Assembly (NCBI RefSeq): GCF_947496855.1
Contig: NZ_CANMED010000002.1
Location: 248,001-312,000 of the forward strand
Direction of reading: 5' to 3'
Source: an uncultured Aquimarina sp.
GTDB lineage: Bacteria > Bacteroidota > Bacteroidia > Flavobacteriales > Flavobacteriaceae
DNA: 64,000 nucleotides
Position numbers and translations under genes: made by a program. This document shows positions 26,693-36,148 of this stretch, one piece after another; within the stretch, counting starts at the first letter, position 1; each line of letters begins with the position of its first letter. The notes below the pieces were generated by a model. The model was not told where the DNA came from, searched no databases, and saw nothing but the letters and a program-made list of their open reading frames with translations.

Positions 26693-27595
26693 ATGAAAAA
26701 GATTTTATTACCTACAGATTTTTCGGATAACTCCTGGAATGCGATTGATTATGCTACAGAGCTTTTTAAAGAAGAAGCTTGTACTTTTTACCTTTTAAAT
26801 GTGTATAGTAAAATCATTTATGAATCAGTACACTTTTCTGATACGCCATCTAAACGTAGTATTGAAAATACAGTAAAAGCGAATGCTGTTACGAATCTGG
26901 AACATCTAAAAAAGACCGTAGTACATACAAGTCCTAATCAAAAGCATAAATTCGAAACCATAGCAGCTTTAGGGTCTCTAACGGAAATAACAGAAGAATT
27001 AGTAACATCTAAAAAAATAGATCTCATCATTATGGGAACCAAAGGCGCAACAGGAACAAAAGAAGTATTTATGGGCAGTAATACAGTGCGCATTATTAAT
27101 ACTCTAAAAAAATGTCCTGTTTTAGGAATACCAGATGGTTTTACTTTTACCTCCAAGCCTACTGAAATTACTTTTGCAACCGATTTTACTCATTTTTACA
27201 GTAAAGAAGAGTTAAGACCGCTATTGGAACTGGCTAAATCCTTTAACGCAGCTATCAGAATTGTCTATGTACAACAGGAAAAAGGATCTTTAACCGAGGA
27301 GCAGAAATTTAATTTAGGAATGTTACAAAAATATTTTAAGGATATAAAGTATTTTCAGCATACAATAACGAAGGGTGATTCGGTTTCAAAATCGCTTAAG
27401 ATATTTACTGAAGAACTTGATATTTACTTACTAGCAATGCTAAACTATTCTCATAGTTTTGTAGACAAACTAACTAGAGAACCAATAATAAAAACTGTCG
27501 CATTCCATACACAAATACCACTATTGATACTACCTGAATTGGGTATGAGTGCTTCTTTTTCTAGAACGGTTAAAAATCGTCTAAATCTAAACTAG
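26693..27595 (+). CDS. Universal stress protein, tandem domains
   Basis: The start at the second ATG (MKKILLPTDFSDNSWNAI) matches its paralogues; an in-frame ATG lies 3 bp upstream. About 300 residues, two UspA folds. The first keeps the nucleotide-binding pattern (IIMGTKGATGTKEVFMGSNTVR); the second is degenerate. The C-terminal tail (GMSASFSRTVKNRLNLN) is longer than in the paralogues. It is transcribed divergently from ccoI under an FNR-like site. Confidence 0.9.
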   Translation: MKKILLPTDFSDNSWNAIDYATELFKEEACTFYLLNVYSKIIYESVHFSDTPSKRSIENTVKANAVTNLEHLKKTVVHTSPNQKHKFETIAALGSLTEITEELVTSKKIDLIIMGTKGATGTKEVFMGSNTVRIINTLKKCPVLGIPDGFTFTSKPTEITFATDFTHFYSKEELRPLLELAKSFNAAIRIVYVQQEKGSLTEEQKFNLGMLQKYFKDIKYFQHTITKGDSVSKSLKIFTEELDIYLLAMLNYSHSFVDKLTREPIIKTVAFHTQIPLLILPELGMSASFSRTVKNRLNLN

Positions 27596-27640
27596 AGGGT
27601 ATACAATAAAAGATAGTGTTTTAAGACGGTGAATCAATGG

Positions 27641-27847
27641 TCATCTTTTGGTATTGGTCGATTCTTCATAAAGATCTTCAAAAGTTTTATCTCTAGTGTA
27701 CTTGCCAGTAAGCACTGCATATAACATAAATACGGCTCTTATCTGACCAATACAAGTAAGATAAAACACCTAACTAAACTTCATATTCATTATTACCATA
27801 ATTGTAATTAAAAACAATAAAACGGAGGTAATAACAACCATAAACAT
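27641..27847 (-). pseudogene. Degraded small membrane protein with an internal stop
   Basis: On the minus strand a frame from ATG 27847 encodes a hydrophobic helix (MFMVVITSVLLFLITIMVIM). A TAG at 27772-27770 interrupts it. Reading continues in frame with VFYLTCIGQIRAVFMLYAVL and ends at a TGA at 27643-27641. The continuous coding character across the stop suggests a decayed gene. The rest of 27596-27999 holds the next promoter. Confidence 0.35.
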
Positions 27848-27930
27848 TCGTGAAATTCTCAAAAACGTCTTTTTTTATTAAGATTTAAAAGAAACACTCT
27901 TAATGATTAACTAAAAACATAATTGGTAAC

Positions 27931-27973
27931 TGATAAAAGTCATAGTTTCTCTGTCTGTAGTTATCTAGTTTTG
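27931..27973 (+). promoter_or_regulatory. FNR-like promoter of the second USP
   Basis: TGATAAAAGTCA (27931-27942), identical to the site at 26625, is followed by TAGTTTTG (27966-27973) at exactly 29.5 bp. Confidence 0.68.
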
Positions 27974-27999
27974 AGAAAACACTTAACGATAGCTATATC

Positions 28000-28848
28000 A
28001 TGAGAAAAATATTAATCCCTACAGATTTTTCAGAAAATGCAATGAATGCAATTCGATATGCTGTCGAGCTATTTAAATATGAAAAGAGCAATTTTTTGAT
28101 CTTTCACGCTTATGCCGATGAAGTATATGACCATCATACATTAGTCTCCCGTAAAATGCTTGAAGAGTTTAAAAAAATGGCTCATAAAAACTCTGATACA
28201 GAATTAGCTGAAATGCTATCAGTACTGCATAAGGTTTCTCCAAATCCGAGACACGAATACAAAACGATATCGGTTTTTGGAACACTGATAGATGAAGCAA
28301 ATGATCTGGCTAATCAGGAAAATACTGATATAATAATTATGGCTACCAGAGGTAAAACCGATGATCGTAAAATCACCTTTGGAAGCAACACCTTACAAGT
28401 ACTTAAATATGTAAAATGTCCTGTCTTAGCAATACCTGAAGACTGTACATATCATCAGCCAAAAAATATTCTTTTTCCCACCGATTATATTTCACCCTAC
28501 AAAAGGAGAGAATTAAAATTACTAAGTACATTAACTAAAAGTTTTAGATCTTCTATTAACTTTTTACATATTTCTAAATACAAAAAACTGTCTCTACGAC
28601 AGGAGGATAACAAAGTTTTTATAGAAGAGTGTTTACCCGATGCAGACTTATCTTTTAAAACTATAGATGAAACGGATATTACAACTGCTATCAACCAGTA
28701 TATTGAAAAAAATGAAATAAATATGTTAGTGATGATAAACTCCAGGCACTCATATCTGGAGTGTGTGCTATATCAATCTACAATAGATAAAATTGGATTA
28801 CACATAAAAATACCATTTCTAACGATGCAAAACTTACAACGAAATTAA
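28000..28848 (+). CDS. Universal stress protein, tandem domains
   Basis: 282 residues beginning MRKILIPTDFSENAMNAI. The nucleotide loop of domain 1 is altered: IIMATRGKTDDRKITFGSNTL has TRGKTDD where its relatives have TKGATG, so nucleotide binding is doubtful. Domain 2 is about 150-282. It is followed 12 bp later by another USP and cotranscribed with it. Confidence 0.88.
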   Translation: MRKILIPTDFSENAMNAIRYAVELFKYEKSNFLIFHAYADEVYDHHTLVSRKMLEEFKKMAHKNSDTELAEMLSVLHKVSPNPRHEYKTISVFGTLIDEANDLANQENTDIIIMATRGKTDDRKITFGSNTLQVLKYVKCPVLAIPEDCTYHQPKNILFPTDYISPYKRRELKLLSTLTKSFRSSINFLHISKYKKLSLRQEDNKVFIEECLPDADLSFKTIDETDITTAINQYIEKNEINMLVMINSRHSYLECVLYQSTIDKIGLHIKIPFLTMQNLQRN

Positions 28849-28860
28849 ACTACTACAATT

Positions 28861-29778
28861 ATGAAACGGATTTTATTACCCACCGATTTTTCTGAGAATG
28901 CATTTAATGCTATACGATATGCAATGCTTTTTTTTAAGAATGAAGAATGTACATTTTACCTACTTCATACGTTTACACCTGCGTCTTATAATATAGGGTA
29001 TCTGATAGAGAATCCATTGCCCTATGGAATGGAAGATACAGCTATGATGAATTCAAAAAGGGATATCCAACGTACAGAAGAAAAAATAAAAAAGGAGTTT
29101 AATAACCCAAAACATAGTTTTAAAAGGATTTCAGCTTTTAATATGCTGATTAATGAGATTAAAGACACTGTTGATCGTTATAACATTGATCTGATAGTTA
29201 TGGGTACAAAAGGAGCTACAGGAGCCAAAGAAATTTTTATTGGAACACATACAATGTATACTATAAAAAAAGTAAAATGTCCTGTCTTGGCAATTCCCTC
29301 TGGCTTTGAATATGAGAATCCTAAAGAGATATTGTTCCCAACAGATTATCATCTTAGTACTACTAATAAGTATCTACCATTAATCAAAAACATTTGCAAC
29401 AAACATATATCAAGGCTTCATATGCTTAATGCATACTATGGAATTCCTTTAGATCAAAATCAAAAAGAAACAAAAGACTTTATAGATACCTATTTTGAAG
29501 AAAACGCTCATATTTTTCACCTTGCAGATGGCATGGACGTGATTGAAGCGGTAGAAGATTTTCAAAAGATGAATATCATAAACTTGCTTGTGATGGTTCA
29601 TAACAAACATTCGTTTTTCGATAATTTATTATTCAAACCAGTAATAAGCCAAATAGCATATCACACCAACATCCCATTTTTAGTAATTCCATCAGAAAAG
29701 AGAATCAAATCTAATAAACCAATTAATACTACTGATGAAAAAAGAACGAAAAAAGAGGACGAAGGTTTAACTGTCTAA
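28861..29778 (+). CDS. Universal stress protein, tandem domains, basic tail
   Basis: 305 residues beginning MKRILLPTDFSENAFNAI, with an intact loop (IVMGTKGATGAKEIFIGTHTMY; His replaces the usual Asn after GT). It carries a 25-residue lysine-rich C-terminal extension (SEKRIKSNKPINTTDEKRTK) absent from the others. Second gene of the USP operon from 28000. Confidence 0.88.
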   Translation: MKRILLPTDFSENAFNAIRYAMLFFKNEECTFYLLHTFTPASYNIGYLIENPLPYGMEDTAMMNSKRDIQRTEEKIKKEFNNPKHSFKRISAFNMLINEIKDTVDRYNIDLIVMGTKGATGAKEIFIGTHTMYTIKKVKCPVLAIPSGFEYENPKEILFPTDYHLSTTNKYLPLIKNICNKHISRLHMLNAYYGIPLDQNQKETKDFIDTYFEENAHIFHLADGMDVIEAVEDFQKMNIINLLVMVHNKHSFFDNLLFKPVISQIAYHTNIPFLVIPSEKRIKSNKPINTTDEKRTKKEDEGLTV

Positions 29779-29822
29779 CAATAATCAGTATAGTCTTAAC
29801 CTTTATAAATACTATCTAAGAG

Positions 29823-30674
29823 ATGAAAAAAATACTGGTAACAACAGATTTTTCTGACAGCGCCTGGAATGCGCTTATATATGCAATCGATTTATATCGC
29901 GATATCCCCTGCGAATTTCATATAATTAATACATATGATCTTAATGCTGTGCAATTAGTCTCTACAATAAGCTCGCAACGGGTGGGATATTTTCAAGAAT
30001 CTATTAGGATAGCATCAGAAGAAGGATTAAAAATGATATTGGATGACATTCAAAATTCTAAACCGCCATCTCATCATACTTTTAAAACAATATCGAAATC
30101 TGGATCATTAACTAAGGTACTTGCACAAATAACATCTATTACCCCTTTTAGCTTAATCCTAATGAGTACAAAAGGAATAACAGGAGCTAAAAACATCTTT
30201 TTAGGAAGCAATACACTTAAGGTACTAAAAGACGATATCAATTATCCAATTCTTATCGTTCCCGAAGATGCATATTTCGAAGGAATCAAAAATATTGGTT
30301 TCGCAACAGATTTCGAACGAATATATCACAAGTCGGAAATTAAACCCATCATAGATGTCGCAAAAAATAATAATGCAACTGTGAGAATGATTCATGTCTA
30401 TGACGAACCCAAATTAAGTACTGTGCAGAATTATAACTCCACTACTTTAGAAGATTTTTTTAAAAATGTAAAATTTGATTTTCACGTAATTCAAGATTTT
30501 TCTAATATAGAAAAAGGAATTCAAGTTTTTATAGAAGAGTTAGAGATTGATATGTTAACCATGATTAACTATGACCATAGTTTCTTTGAACGTTTAACAA
30601 GAGAAGCTGTTATCAAAAAAATCACATTTAATACTAAAATTCCTTTCTTAGTTATTCCAGCAGATCATGTTTAA
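29823..30674 (+). CDS. Universal stress protein, tandem domains
   Basis: 283 residues beginning MKKILVTTDFSDSAWNAL, loop LMSTKGITGAKNIFLGSNTLK (MST for MGT). Only a weak half-site (TAACAATAATCA, 29776-29787) and no properly placed -7 box lie upstream, so it is probably transcribed with the two preceding USPs. Confidence 0.88.
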   Translation: MKKILVTTDFSDSAWNALIYAIDLYRDIPCEFHIINTYDLNAVQLVSTISSQRVGYFQESIRIASEEGLKMILDDIQNSKPPSHHTFKTISKSGSLTKVLAQITSITPFSLILMSTKGITGAKNIFLGSNTLKVLKDDINYPILIVPEDAYFEGIKNIGFATDFERIYHKSEIKPIIDVAKNNNATVRMIHVYDEPKLSTVQNYNSTTLEDFFKNVKFDFHVIQDFSNIEKGIQVFIEELEIDMLTMINYDHSFFERLTREAVIKKITFNTKIPFLVIPADHV

Positions 30675-30732
30675 AAAAATGATAATCATTTAATACACAA
30701 ATTTTACATATCCTAAAAATCTTCTATGGATA

Positions 30733-30775
30733 TGAGAATTGTCATAGTATTCCTGGCTTTTTAGAAATAGTTTTA
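30733..30775 (+). promoter_or_regulatory. FNR-like promoter of USP at 30801
   Basis: TGAGAATTGTCA (30733-30744) is followed by TAGTTTTA (30768-30775) at 29.5 bp; the last base deviates from TTTG. Confidence 0.6.
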
Positions 30776-30800
30776 TGATATAATTTTAAAACTTAAAATC

Positions 30801-31649
30801 ATGAAAAGAATACTTGTTCCCACAGATTTCTCAAATAACGCTTACAGTGCTCTTTTTTATGCTACTCAATTATTTCAGGGTCAATCTTGTGAATTTTATA
30901 TATTAAATACTTTTGAAGTGAATACTCCTGTTTTAACGGGTAGGATTGATACTAGCAAAGGAGATTTATTATATCAAAAACTGAGTGCCAAGTCTACAGA
31001 TTCATTAACACAAATATTTCACTCAATTACTAGAGACACAGACCATCTCAAACATACTTTTGAAACTATCTCCGTTTCTAAAGATTTGACGGAAACAATT
31101 AATAAAACCATCAAAAATAAAAATATCGATCTTGTAGTTATGGGCACAAAAGGAGCTACAGGAACTGCAGCTCCTTTTATGGGCAGTAATACAGTTAAGG
31201 TTATTCAAAAAACCCATAATTGCTCTATTATGGTGGTTCCAGATGAGTACAATTTCCAAAAACCAATGGAAATTGCATTTCCTACAGATTTTAAGCGATT
31301 TTATATCCCAGAAGAGTTAAAACCATTAGTAGATATTGCCACTTTGTTTGGTTCCAACATAAGAATTTTTCACATCCATGAAGAAGAAAAACTAGATGAA
31401 ATACAAACTCATAATTACAATTCCTTAAAAAAACATCTTAAAAACTTTACACATAGTATTCACTGGATATCCAAACTTGATCAAAAGTCGAAGCTTATTA
31501 ATGATTTTATTGACCAGTTAAACATCAACTTATTAGTTATGGTCAATTATCGACATAGTCTTATAGAAGGTATAACTCATGAGCCAGTCATCAAAAAGCT
31601 AGGATTTCATGCATCTGTTCCTTTTTTGGTAATACCAGATGCTAGCTGA
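30801..31649 (+). CDS. Universal stress protein, tandem domains
   Basis: 282 residues beginning MKRILVPTDFSNNAYSAL; intact loop VVMGTKGATGTAAPFMGSNTVK. The stop codon TGA (31647-31649) is also the first half-site of the next FNR-like palindrome. Two UspA folds; the role of the second is unknown. Confidence 0.88.
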   Translation: MKRILVPTDFSNNAYSALFYATQLFQGQSCEFYILNTFEVNTPVLTGRIDTSKGDLLYQKLSAKSTDSLTQIFHSITRDTDHLKHTFETISVSKDLTETINKTIKNKNIDLVVMGTKGATGTAAPFMGSNTVKVIQKTHNCSIMVVPDEYNFQKPMEIAFPTDFKRFYIPEELKPLVDIATLFGSNIRIFHIHEEEKLDEIQTHNYNSLKKHLKNFTHSIHWISKLDQKSKLINDFIDQLNINLLVMVNYRHSLIEGITHEPVIKKLGFHASVPFLVIPDAS

Positions 31650-31689
31650 TAATTATCATAGTTTTTGACTTAGAATGATCATATTTTTA
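31647..31689 (+). promoter_or_regulatory. FNR-like promoter of USP at 31717
   Basis: TGATAATTATCA (31647-31658) is a perfect palindrome and includes the preceding stop codon. TATTTTTA (31682-31689) lies at 29.5 bp. Confidence 0.62.
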
Positions 31690-31716
31690 AACTGTTAATC
31701 ATTAAAACCTATTCTG

Positions 31717-32568
31717 ATGAAAAAGAAGATTTTATTGCCAACAGATTTTTCTAAAAACGCATGGAATGCTATAAGTTATGCTATTGAGCTTTATAAAAAT
31801 GAAGAATGTGATTTTTACGTGCTCAATGTTTTTAACGCTACAGGCTATGCATTAGAAAGTATGATGATCCCTGAACCGGGAGAAAGAGTGTATGAAGAAT
31901 CCAAAGAAAAATCGGAAAAAGGACTGAGTAAAATTTTAGAACGAATTTCTTTTAGAGACCAGTACCCAAATCACAAATTCTTTATGATTTCTCAATTTAA
32001 TAGCTTACTCGGAGGGATTAAGGATCTCATAGATAAACAAGACATAGAAATGGTTATCATGGGAACCAAGGGAACTACTAATGCAAGTGATGTAATTTAT
32101 GGTAGTAATACCGTTTTGGTTATGGAAAAAGTAAGAAACTGTCCTGTAATGGCAATCCCAGAAGATGTAGTATATACAGAACCTAAAGAAATTGTATTCC
32201 CCACAGATTATGAGGCACATTTTAAACGCAGAGAGCTACAATATTTGATCGAAATTGCTAAAATCAGTAATGCAGCAGTTCGTTTTCTTCACATATCTAA
32301 TGAAGAAATTTTAAGTGATCAACAAAAAAGTAATCAAAAATTATTGAAAGAATATTTTGAAACCATACCGCACACATTTCACACCTTAAGTAATGTGGAT
32401 GTAAAAGGAGGACTCAGTGCTTTTGTAGAAAGCAGAAATAGCGATATGATCACTTTCATAAATAGAAAACATAGTTTCTTCGGGAGTATCTTTTCTAGAC
32501 CCATGGTTAAGGATCTTGGATACCATTCTAAAGTACCCGTATTAGCATTACATGATATTAAAAACTAA
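31717..32568 (+). CDS. Universal stress protein, tandem domains
   Basis: 283 residues beginning MKKKILLPTDFSKNAWNAI. Loop VIMGTKGTTNASDVIYGSNTVL deviates (TTNAS for ATGTK). It heads an operon with the eRF1-like protein, a lipoprotein and a 2-hydroxyacid dehydrogenase. Confidence 0.88.
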   Translation: MKKKILLPTDFSKNAWNAISYAIELYKNEECDFYVLNVFNATGYALESMMIPEPGERVYEESKEKSEKGLSKILERISFRDQYPNHKFFMISQFNSLLGGIKDLIDKQDIEMVIMGTKGTTNASDVIYGSNTVLVMEKVRNCPVMAIPEDVVYTEPKEIVFPTDYEAHFKRRELQYLIEIAKISNAAVRFLHISNEEILSDQQKSNQKLLKEYFETIPHTFHTLSNVDVKGGLSAFVESRNSDMITFINRKHSFFGSIFSRPMVKDLGYHSKVPVLALHDIKN

Positions 32569-32580
32569 AATTTACGAGTT

Positions 32581-33018
32581 ATGAAAAACACAGGAATATG
32601 GATGGATAAGGAAAAAGCTTATATCATCGACATCAAAGAAAACAATGAAGATATAACCACAATTTTTTCTGAAATAGAAGATTATCGTATTCACGGAGGG
32701 TCAGGAACTCGGTTTAAAGGAGGACCGCAAGATGTAGTTCAGGATAGTAAATACCTAGAGCGAGAAAAACATCAATTTAAAAAATATTTTAAAAAAATAA
32801 TTCCACTTATAGAAAATGCTAGTGGAATTGTAATCTATGGACCTGCAGAAACTGGTGAAAAATTCAATAAAGAATTAGAAGAAAATTATAAACAAGTCGG
32901 AGCAAAAGTAAAAGCCGTTCTTAAAGCTGATAGTATGACCGAAAACCAAACAAAAGCTTTGATAAGGGATTATTTTAAAAAAAGTAAATCAAATTATAAC
33001 TCGATTAAGGAATTCTAA
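32581..33018 (+). CDS. Small protein with eRF1-like (baeRF) fold, tentative
   Basis: 145 soluble residues. The first half (TGIWMDKEKAYIIDIKENNEDITTIFSEIEDY) and the end (ADSMTENQTKALIRDYF) recall bacterial-archaeal release-factor-like proteins of the host-attachment family. I am not certain of that family. Genes of this kind commonly sit in low-oxygen USP clusters of Bacteroidetes. It is 12 bp after the USP. Confidence 0.5.
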   Translation: MKNTGIWMDKEKAYIIDIKENNEDITTIFSEIEDYRIHGGSGTRFKGGPQDVVQDSKYLEREKHQFKKYFKKIIPLIENASGIVIYGPAETGEKFNKELEENYKQVGAKVKAVLKADSMTENQTKALIRDYFKKSKSNYNSIKEF

Positions 33019-33045
33019 TAATTTTTTCAATTAAATATAGGATCT

Positions 33046-33717
33046 ATGAATAAGTTAAATAAACTCTTCTTACTAGGAATAACAGTAATTTTAATCAGTT
33101 GTTCATCCAGTGAACTTGTCGAGGTTTGGAAAAATCCAGATATTGATAGTTTTGAAGCTAATAAAGTATTAGTGATAGGAATGACATCCGACACTGATAC
33201 ACGAAAAGTATTCGAAAAGAAACTAACTGCTTCTCTCAAAAAGAATGGGGTGACGTCAGAAAAAAGCATTGATTTTTTTGAAAAATCATTTACTAAATCA
33301 CCAAAAACTGAAGAAGAGCTTATGGCTATAGAAAATAAACTCCTAGAATCAGGTTTTGATGCTATCTTATTATCAAAAGTAGTAGCTATAGAGGATAAAG
33401 TAACGGTAGTAAATGCTTATCGAAATATGGATAAAGATTTCAGAAACTTTAAAGATGATTATTATCAAAACCAAAGTATTTATTATGAAGATGGCTACTA
33501 TGAGGAATATGAAATCTACCATGCAGAAACATCCTTATACTGTATCTGTCCAGATAAAAAAAGAGAATTAATTTGGAAAGGATCTATTGATATTACAGAA
33601 CCCGAAAACATAAAAAAAGCAACTGGAGACTATATAAAAGTATTGATTTGGGCATTAAAAGGACAAAAACTCTTAATTATTGAAGAAGAACTGAACAATG
33701 AAGATATTGATATATAG
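33046..33717 (+). CDS. Lipoprotein, DUF4136-like
   Basis: 223 residues with a lipoprotein signal (KLFLLGITVILISC, Cys20). The remainder (VEVWKNPDIDSFEANKVLVIGMTSDTD, ESGFDAILLSKV) resembles exported DUF4136-type proteins; the tyrosine/acid-rich part (DDYYQNQSIYYEDGYYEEYE) is unusual. Its 3' end overlaps the dehydrogenase start by 20 bp, indicating coupled translation. Confidence 0.7.
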   Translation: MNKLNKLFLLGITVILISCSSSELVEVWKNPDIDSFEANKVLVIGMTSDTDTRKVFEKKLTASLKKNGVTSEKSIDFFEKSFTKSPKTEEELMAIENKLLESGFDAILLSKVVAIEDKVTVVNAYRNMDKDFRNFKDDYYQNQSIYYEDGYYEEYEIYHAETSLYCICPDKKRELIWKGSIDITEPENIKKATGDYIKVLIWALKGQKLLIIEEELNNEDIDI

Positions 33718-34693
33718 TGCCAAAGATTTTGAGATTCCCTTTCTAGAAAAAGCAAATAAGGACATATATCAGATTAAGTATATTCCAGAAAGACTTACTT
33801 CTAAAACAGCCATGCTGTCTTTAGGGTTTGATGTCATCTCCATTTTTTCTGCAGATGATGCCTCGTCAAAAGTATTAGAGTTATTATTCGATTTTGGCGT
33901 TAAATATATTACTTTACGTTCTGCTGGTTATGATAATATACATCTAAAAACTGCACACAAATTAGGAATAAAAGTTGCAAACACTCCAGAATATTCACCT
34001 AATGCGATTGCAGAACATGCGGTGGCCCTATTATTAGCATTAAATCGTAAATTGATACTTTCTAATCAACAAGTAACTTCTTATAACTTTTCTCTAAACA
34101 ATCTTATTGGATTTGACCTTAATAACAAAACTGTAGGAATCATTGGAACCGGTAAAATTGGAAAAGTAATTGCTAAGATTATGCTTGGATTTGGGTGTAA
34201 AGTTATAGCGCAGGATATTGATATAGATAAAGGTTTTACAAAACAATATAATATTGAATATGTAGCATTATCCGACTTATGTCGACAATCAGACATTATT
34301 ATGCTTAGTGTTCCTCTTACTTCAGAAACTCATTATATGATCGATGCAGATCTTATTCAATTAATGAAACGAGAAGTCTATATCATTAATATTGCCAGAG
34401 GAGCAGTCGTAAATACTTCGGAAATAATAGAAGCACTAAAATGGAATAGAATTACAGCTTACGGATCCGATGTTTATGAATATGAAGATCGTGTTTTCTT
34501 CTACGATCGTTCTGAAGTCAAACCAAATGATGAATTATTGCAACAACTAATTGACTTACCTAATGTTCTTATAACACCTCATCAGGCTTTTGCCACTAAA
34601 GAAGCTTTAACAAACATTGCAGAAACAACATTTTATAACATCAACTGCTGGCAACAAAAGAAAACTCCCGAAAATGAACTAACACTGAACTAG
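33698..34693 (+). CDS. D-2-hydroxyacid (D-lactate) dehydrogenase
   Basis: 331-residue NAD-dependent enzyme. The Rossmann motif is VGIIGTGKIGKVIAKIMLGFGC. Catalytic residues are Arg in NIARGAVVN, Glu near YEYEDRVFF and His in ITPHQAF; RSAGYDNI is the LdhA-type substrate loop. It likely reduces pyruvate to D-lactate, a fermentative reaction in keeping with the low-oxygen operon it closes. It is convergent with the YeeE gene, overlapping by 4 bp at the stops. Confidence 0.9.
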   Translation: MKILIYSAKDFEIPFLEKANKDIYQIKYIPERLTSKTAMLSLGFDVISIFSADDASSKVLELLFDFGVKYITLRSAGYDNIHLKTAHKLGIKVANTPEYSPNAIAEHAVALLLALNRKLILSNQQVTSYNFSLNNLIGFDLNNKTVGIIGTGKIGKVIAKIMLGFGCKVIAQDIDIDKGFTKQYNIEYVALSDLCRQSDIIMLSVPLTSETHYMIDADLIQLMKREVYIINIARGAVVNTSEIIEALKWNRITAYGSDVYEYEDRVFFYDRSEVKPNDELLQQLIDLPNVLITPHQAFATKEALTNIAETTFYNINCWQQKKTPENELTLN

Positions 34694-35103
34694 TGCGGTA
34701 ATTTATTTTTAAACAATCCATATAGAAAAGTCCCTCCTATTGAAGCTGCGATTACAATAAGTATTGGTAAATATCCAGCTCCTGCTAAAACAAACATAGG
34801 ACCAGGACAAGCTCCAGCTAGTGCCCAACCTAAACCAAAAATAATTCCTCCGAATATATAGCGGCTAAAACTTTTTTCTTTTGGGGCAATATTTATTTTC
34901 TCTCCATAAATTGAATTTACACGAAATCTTTTAATTAATTGAACAGCTATAATACCAAGTCCAACTGCAGAGCCTATAATCCCATACATATGGAAAGAGG
35001 CAAATTGAAACATTTCATAAATCCTAAACCAAGAAGCTGCTTCTGATTTAAACAGTATAATTCCAAAAAAAATACCAATTGCTAAATATATAATTGTACG
35101 CAT
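34690..35103 (-). CDS. YeeE/YedE-family half transporter (DUF6691)
   Basis: 137 residues, four membrane helices. GGIIFGLGWALAGACPGPMFVLAGAG contains the Cys-Pro-Gly motif of the YeeE/YedE thiosulfate/sulfur-transport family. With its partner at 35107 (3 bp away) it makes up the equivalent of one full YeeE protein. It probably imports thiosulfate or a related sulfur species. Confidence 0.88.
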   Translation of the reverse strand: MRTIIYLAIGIFFGIILFKSEAASWFRIYEMFQFASFHMYGIIGSAVGLGIIAVQLIKRFRVNSIYGEKINIAPKEKSFSRYIFGGIIFGLGWALAGACPGPMFVLAGAGYLPILIVIAASIGGTFLYGLFKNKLPH

Positions 35104-35106
35104 TTA

Positions 35107-35685
35107 TTAAAATATTAATGGGAATATTAAATGTATCATCGTCAAACCTCCTACAAAGAAACCAACAACTGCAATAAGAGATGGCAGCTGTAAATCACTC
35201 AATCCAGAGATCGCATGACCAGAAGTACAACCTCCTGCATAACGTGCACCAAACCCAACCAAGAACCCCCCAATTATAAGGATTGCTAAGCCTTTTGGGT
35301 CTGTAAAAACATCATTAGAAAATAACATATCAGGCATATATCCATTCCCTACGTTATTAAACCCTTTGGCCTGAAGGTCAGTAACAACTTTCGGGTTTAA
35401 ATCAACAGCTATAGTATTAGATAAATAATTTTCTGCAATAAAACCTCCAATAATTACACCTAAAACTACAATAAGATTCCAACGCTGAGCTCGCCAGTCA
35501 AACTTAAAAAAGTCTACTGTTTTTCCTGCTCCACAAATCGTACACATCGTTCTAAGATTAGATGACATACCAAATTTTTTGCCTATTATCAGCAACAGAA
35601 ACATTACTAAAGCTATTAATGGTCCTGAAACGTACCAAGGCCAAGGTTCATATATCCAATTCATTTGCTTTTCAATTTCGTGCAA
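35107..35685 (-). CDS. YeeE/YedE-family half transporter
   Basis: 192 residues, about five helices. GFGARYAGGCTSGHAISGLSDLQLPS is the core YeeE motif with the reactive Cys. There is also a pair in RTMCTICGAGK near residue 50. It is the promoter-proximal gene of the pair; a GTAAC-type operator stands 28 bp upstream. Confidence 0.88.
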   Translation of the reverse strand: MHEIEKQMNWIYEPWPWYVSGPLIALVMFLLLIIGKKFGMSSNLRTMCTICGAGKTVDFFKFDWRAQRWNLIVVLGVIIGGFIAENYLSNTIAVDLNPKVVTDLQAKGFNNVGNGYMPDMLFSNDVFTDPKGLAILIIGGFLVGFGARYAGGCTSGHAISGLSDLQLPSLIAVVGFFVGGLTMIHLIFPLIF

Positions 35686-35726
35686 ATAACTAATATTTTT
35701 TAGGAGAAATAAGTAACTTATGTTAC
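35683..35726 (-). promoter_or_regulatory. Sulfur-type operator upstream of YeeE pair
   Basis: GTAACTTATGTTAC (35713-35726) is a GTAAC-N4-GTTAC palindrome. On the minus strand TTTG at 35686-35683 is in the register seen at the sibling promoters (29.5 bp), but the upstream TA of the box is replaced by GT. Confidence 0.55.
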
Positions 35727-35944
35727 ACTCGAGTTATTTTATTCTGCCATGTAAAACATAAAAACTCAAAAAAATCATTGTAAAGAACAACTTGTACTTT
35801 TATAATTTCTAAAAAACAATTAACTTCTTTATCCAATCATTTGGTGCAATACACTTCAGTTCCCTTATTTAAAAGGTCCTTTTCTAATTGACTTACTATG
35901 ACAAACTAGTCTTATATTTAACTTATTTTATTAGTTAGAAAAAC

Positions 35945-36148
35945 CTATTTAACCTTACACGTATTTAATCCAACGATAGTATATAACGGACAAAAGCTAA
36001 TAAAACTAGTAAGTACAAATACTGCAGAAAGCCCTAATAATACATAGCCTATAGTACCTTGTATAACTCCGGTGAAGTATAGTATCCCAATCACGATAGC
36101 TACTAGTATTCTTATAATGCGGTCTAAGCCGCCCATATTCTTTTTCAT
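35945..36148 (-). CDS. DUF2892 (YgaP-like) membrane protein
   Basis: 67 residues, two membrane helices: MGGLDRIIRILVAIVIGILYF and YVLLGLSAVFVLTSF, ending SFCPLYTIVGLNTC. This is the DUF2892 domain, often fused or adjacent to rhodaneses. The two cysteines may bind sulfane sulfur; that is inferred. Confidence 0.88.
   Translation of the reverse strand: MKKNMGGLDRIIRILVAIVIGILYFTGVIQGTIGYVLLGLSAVFVLTSFISFCPLYTIVGLNTCKVK

Noticed and set aside
29776-29787. FNR-like site before the USP at 29823
   Set aside because: Only one half-site fits and there is no -7 box at the expected distance; the gene is probably cotranscribed.
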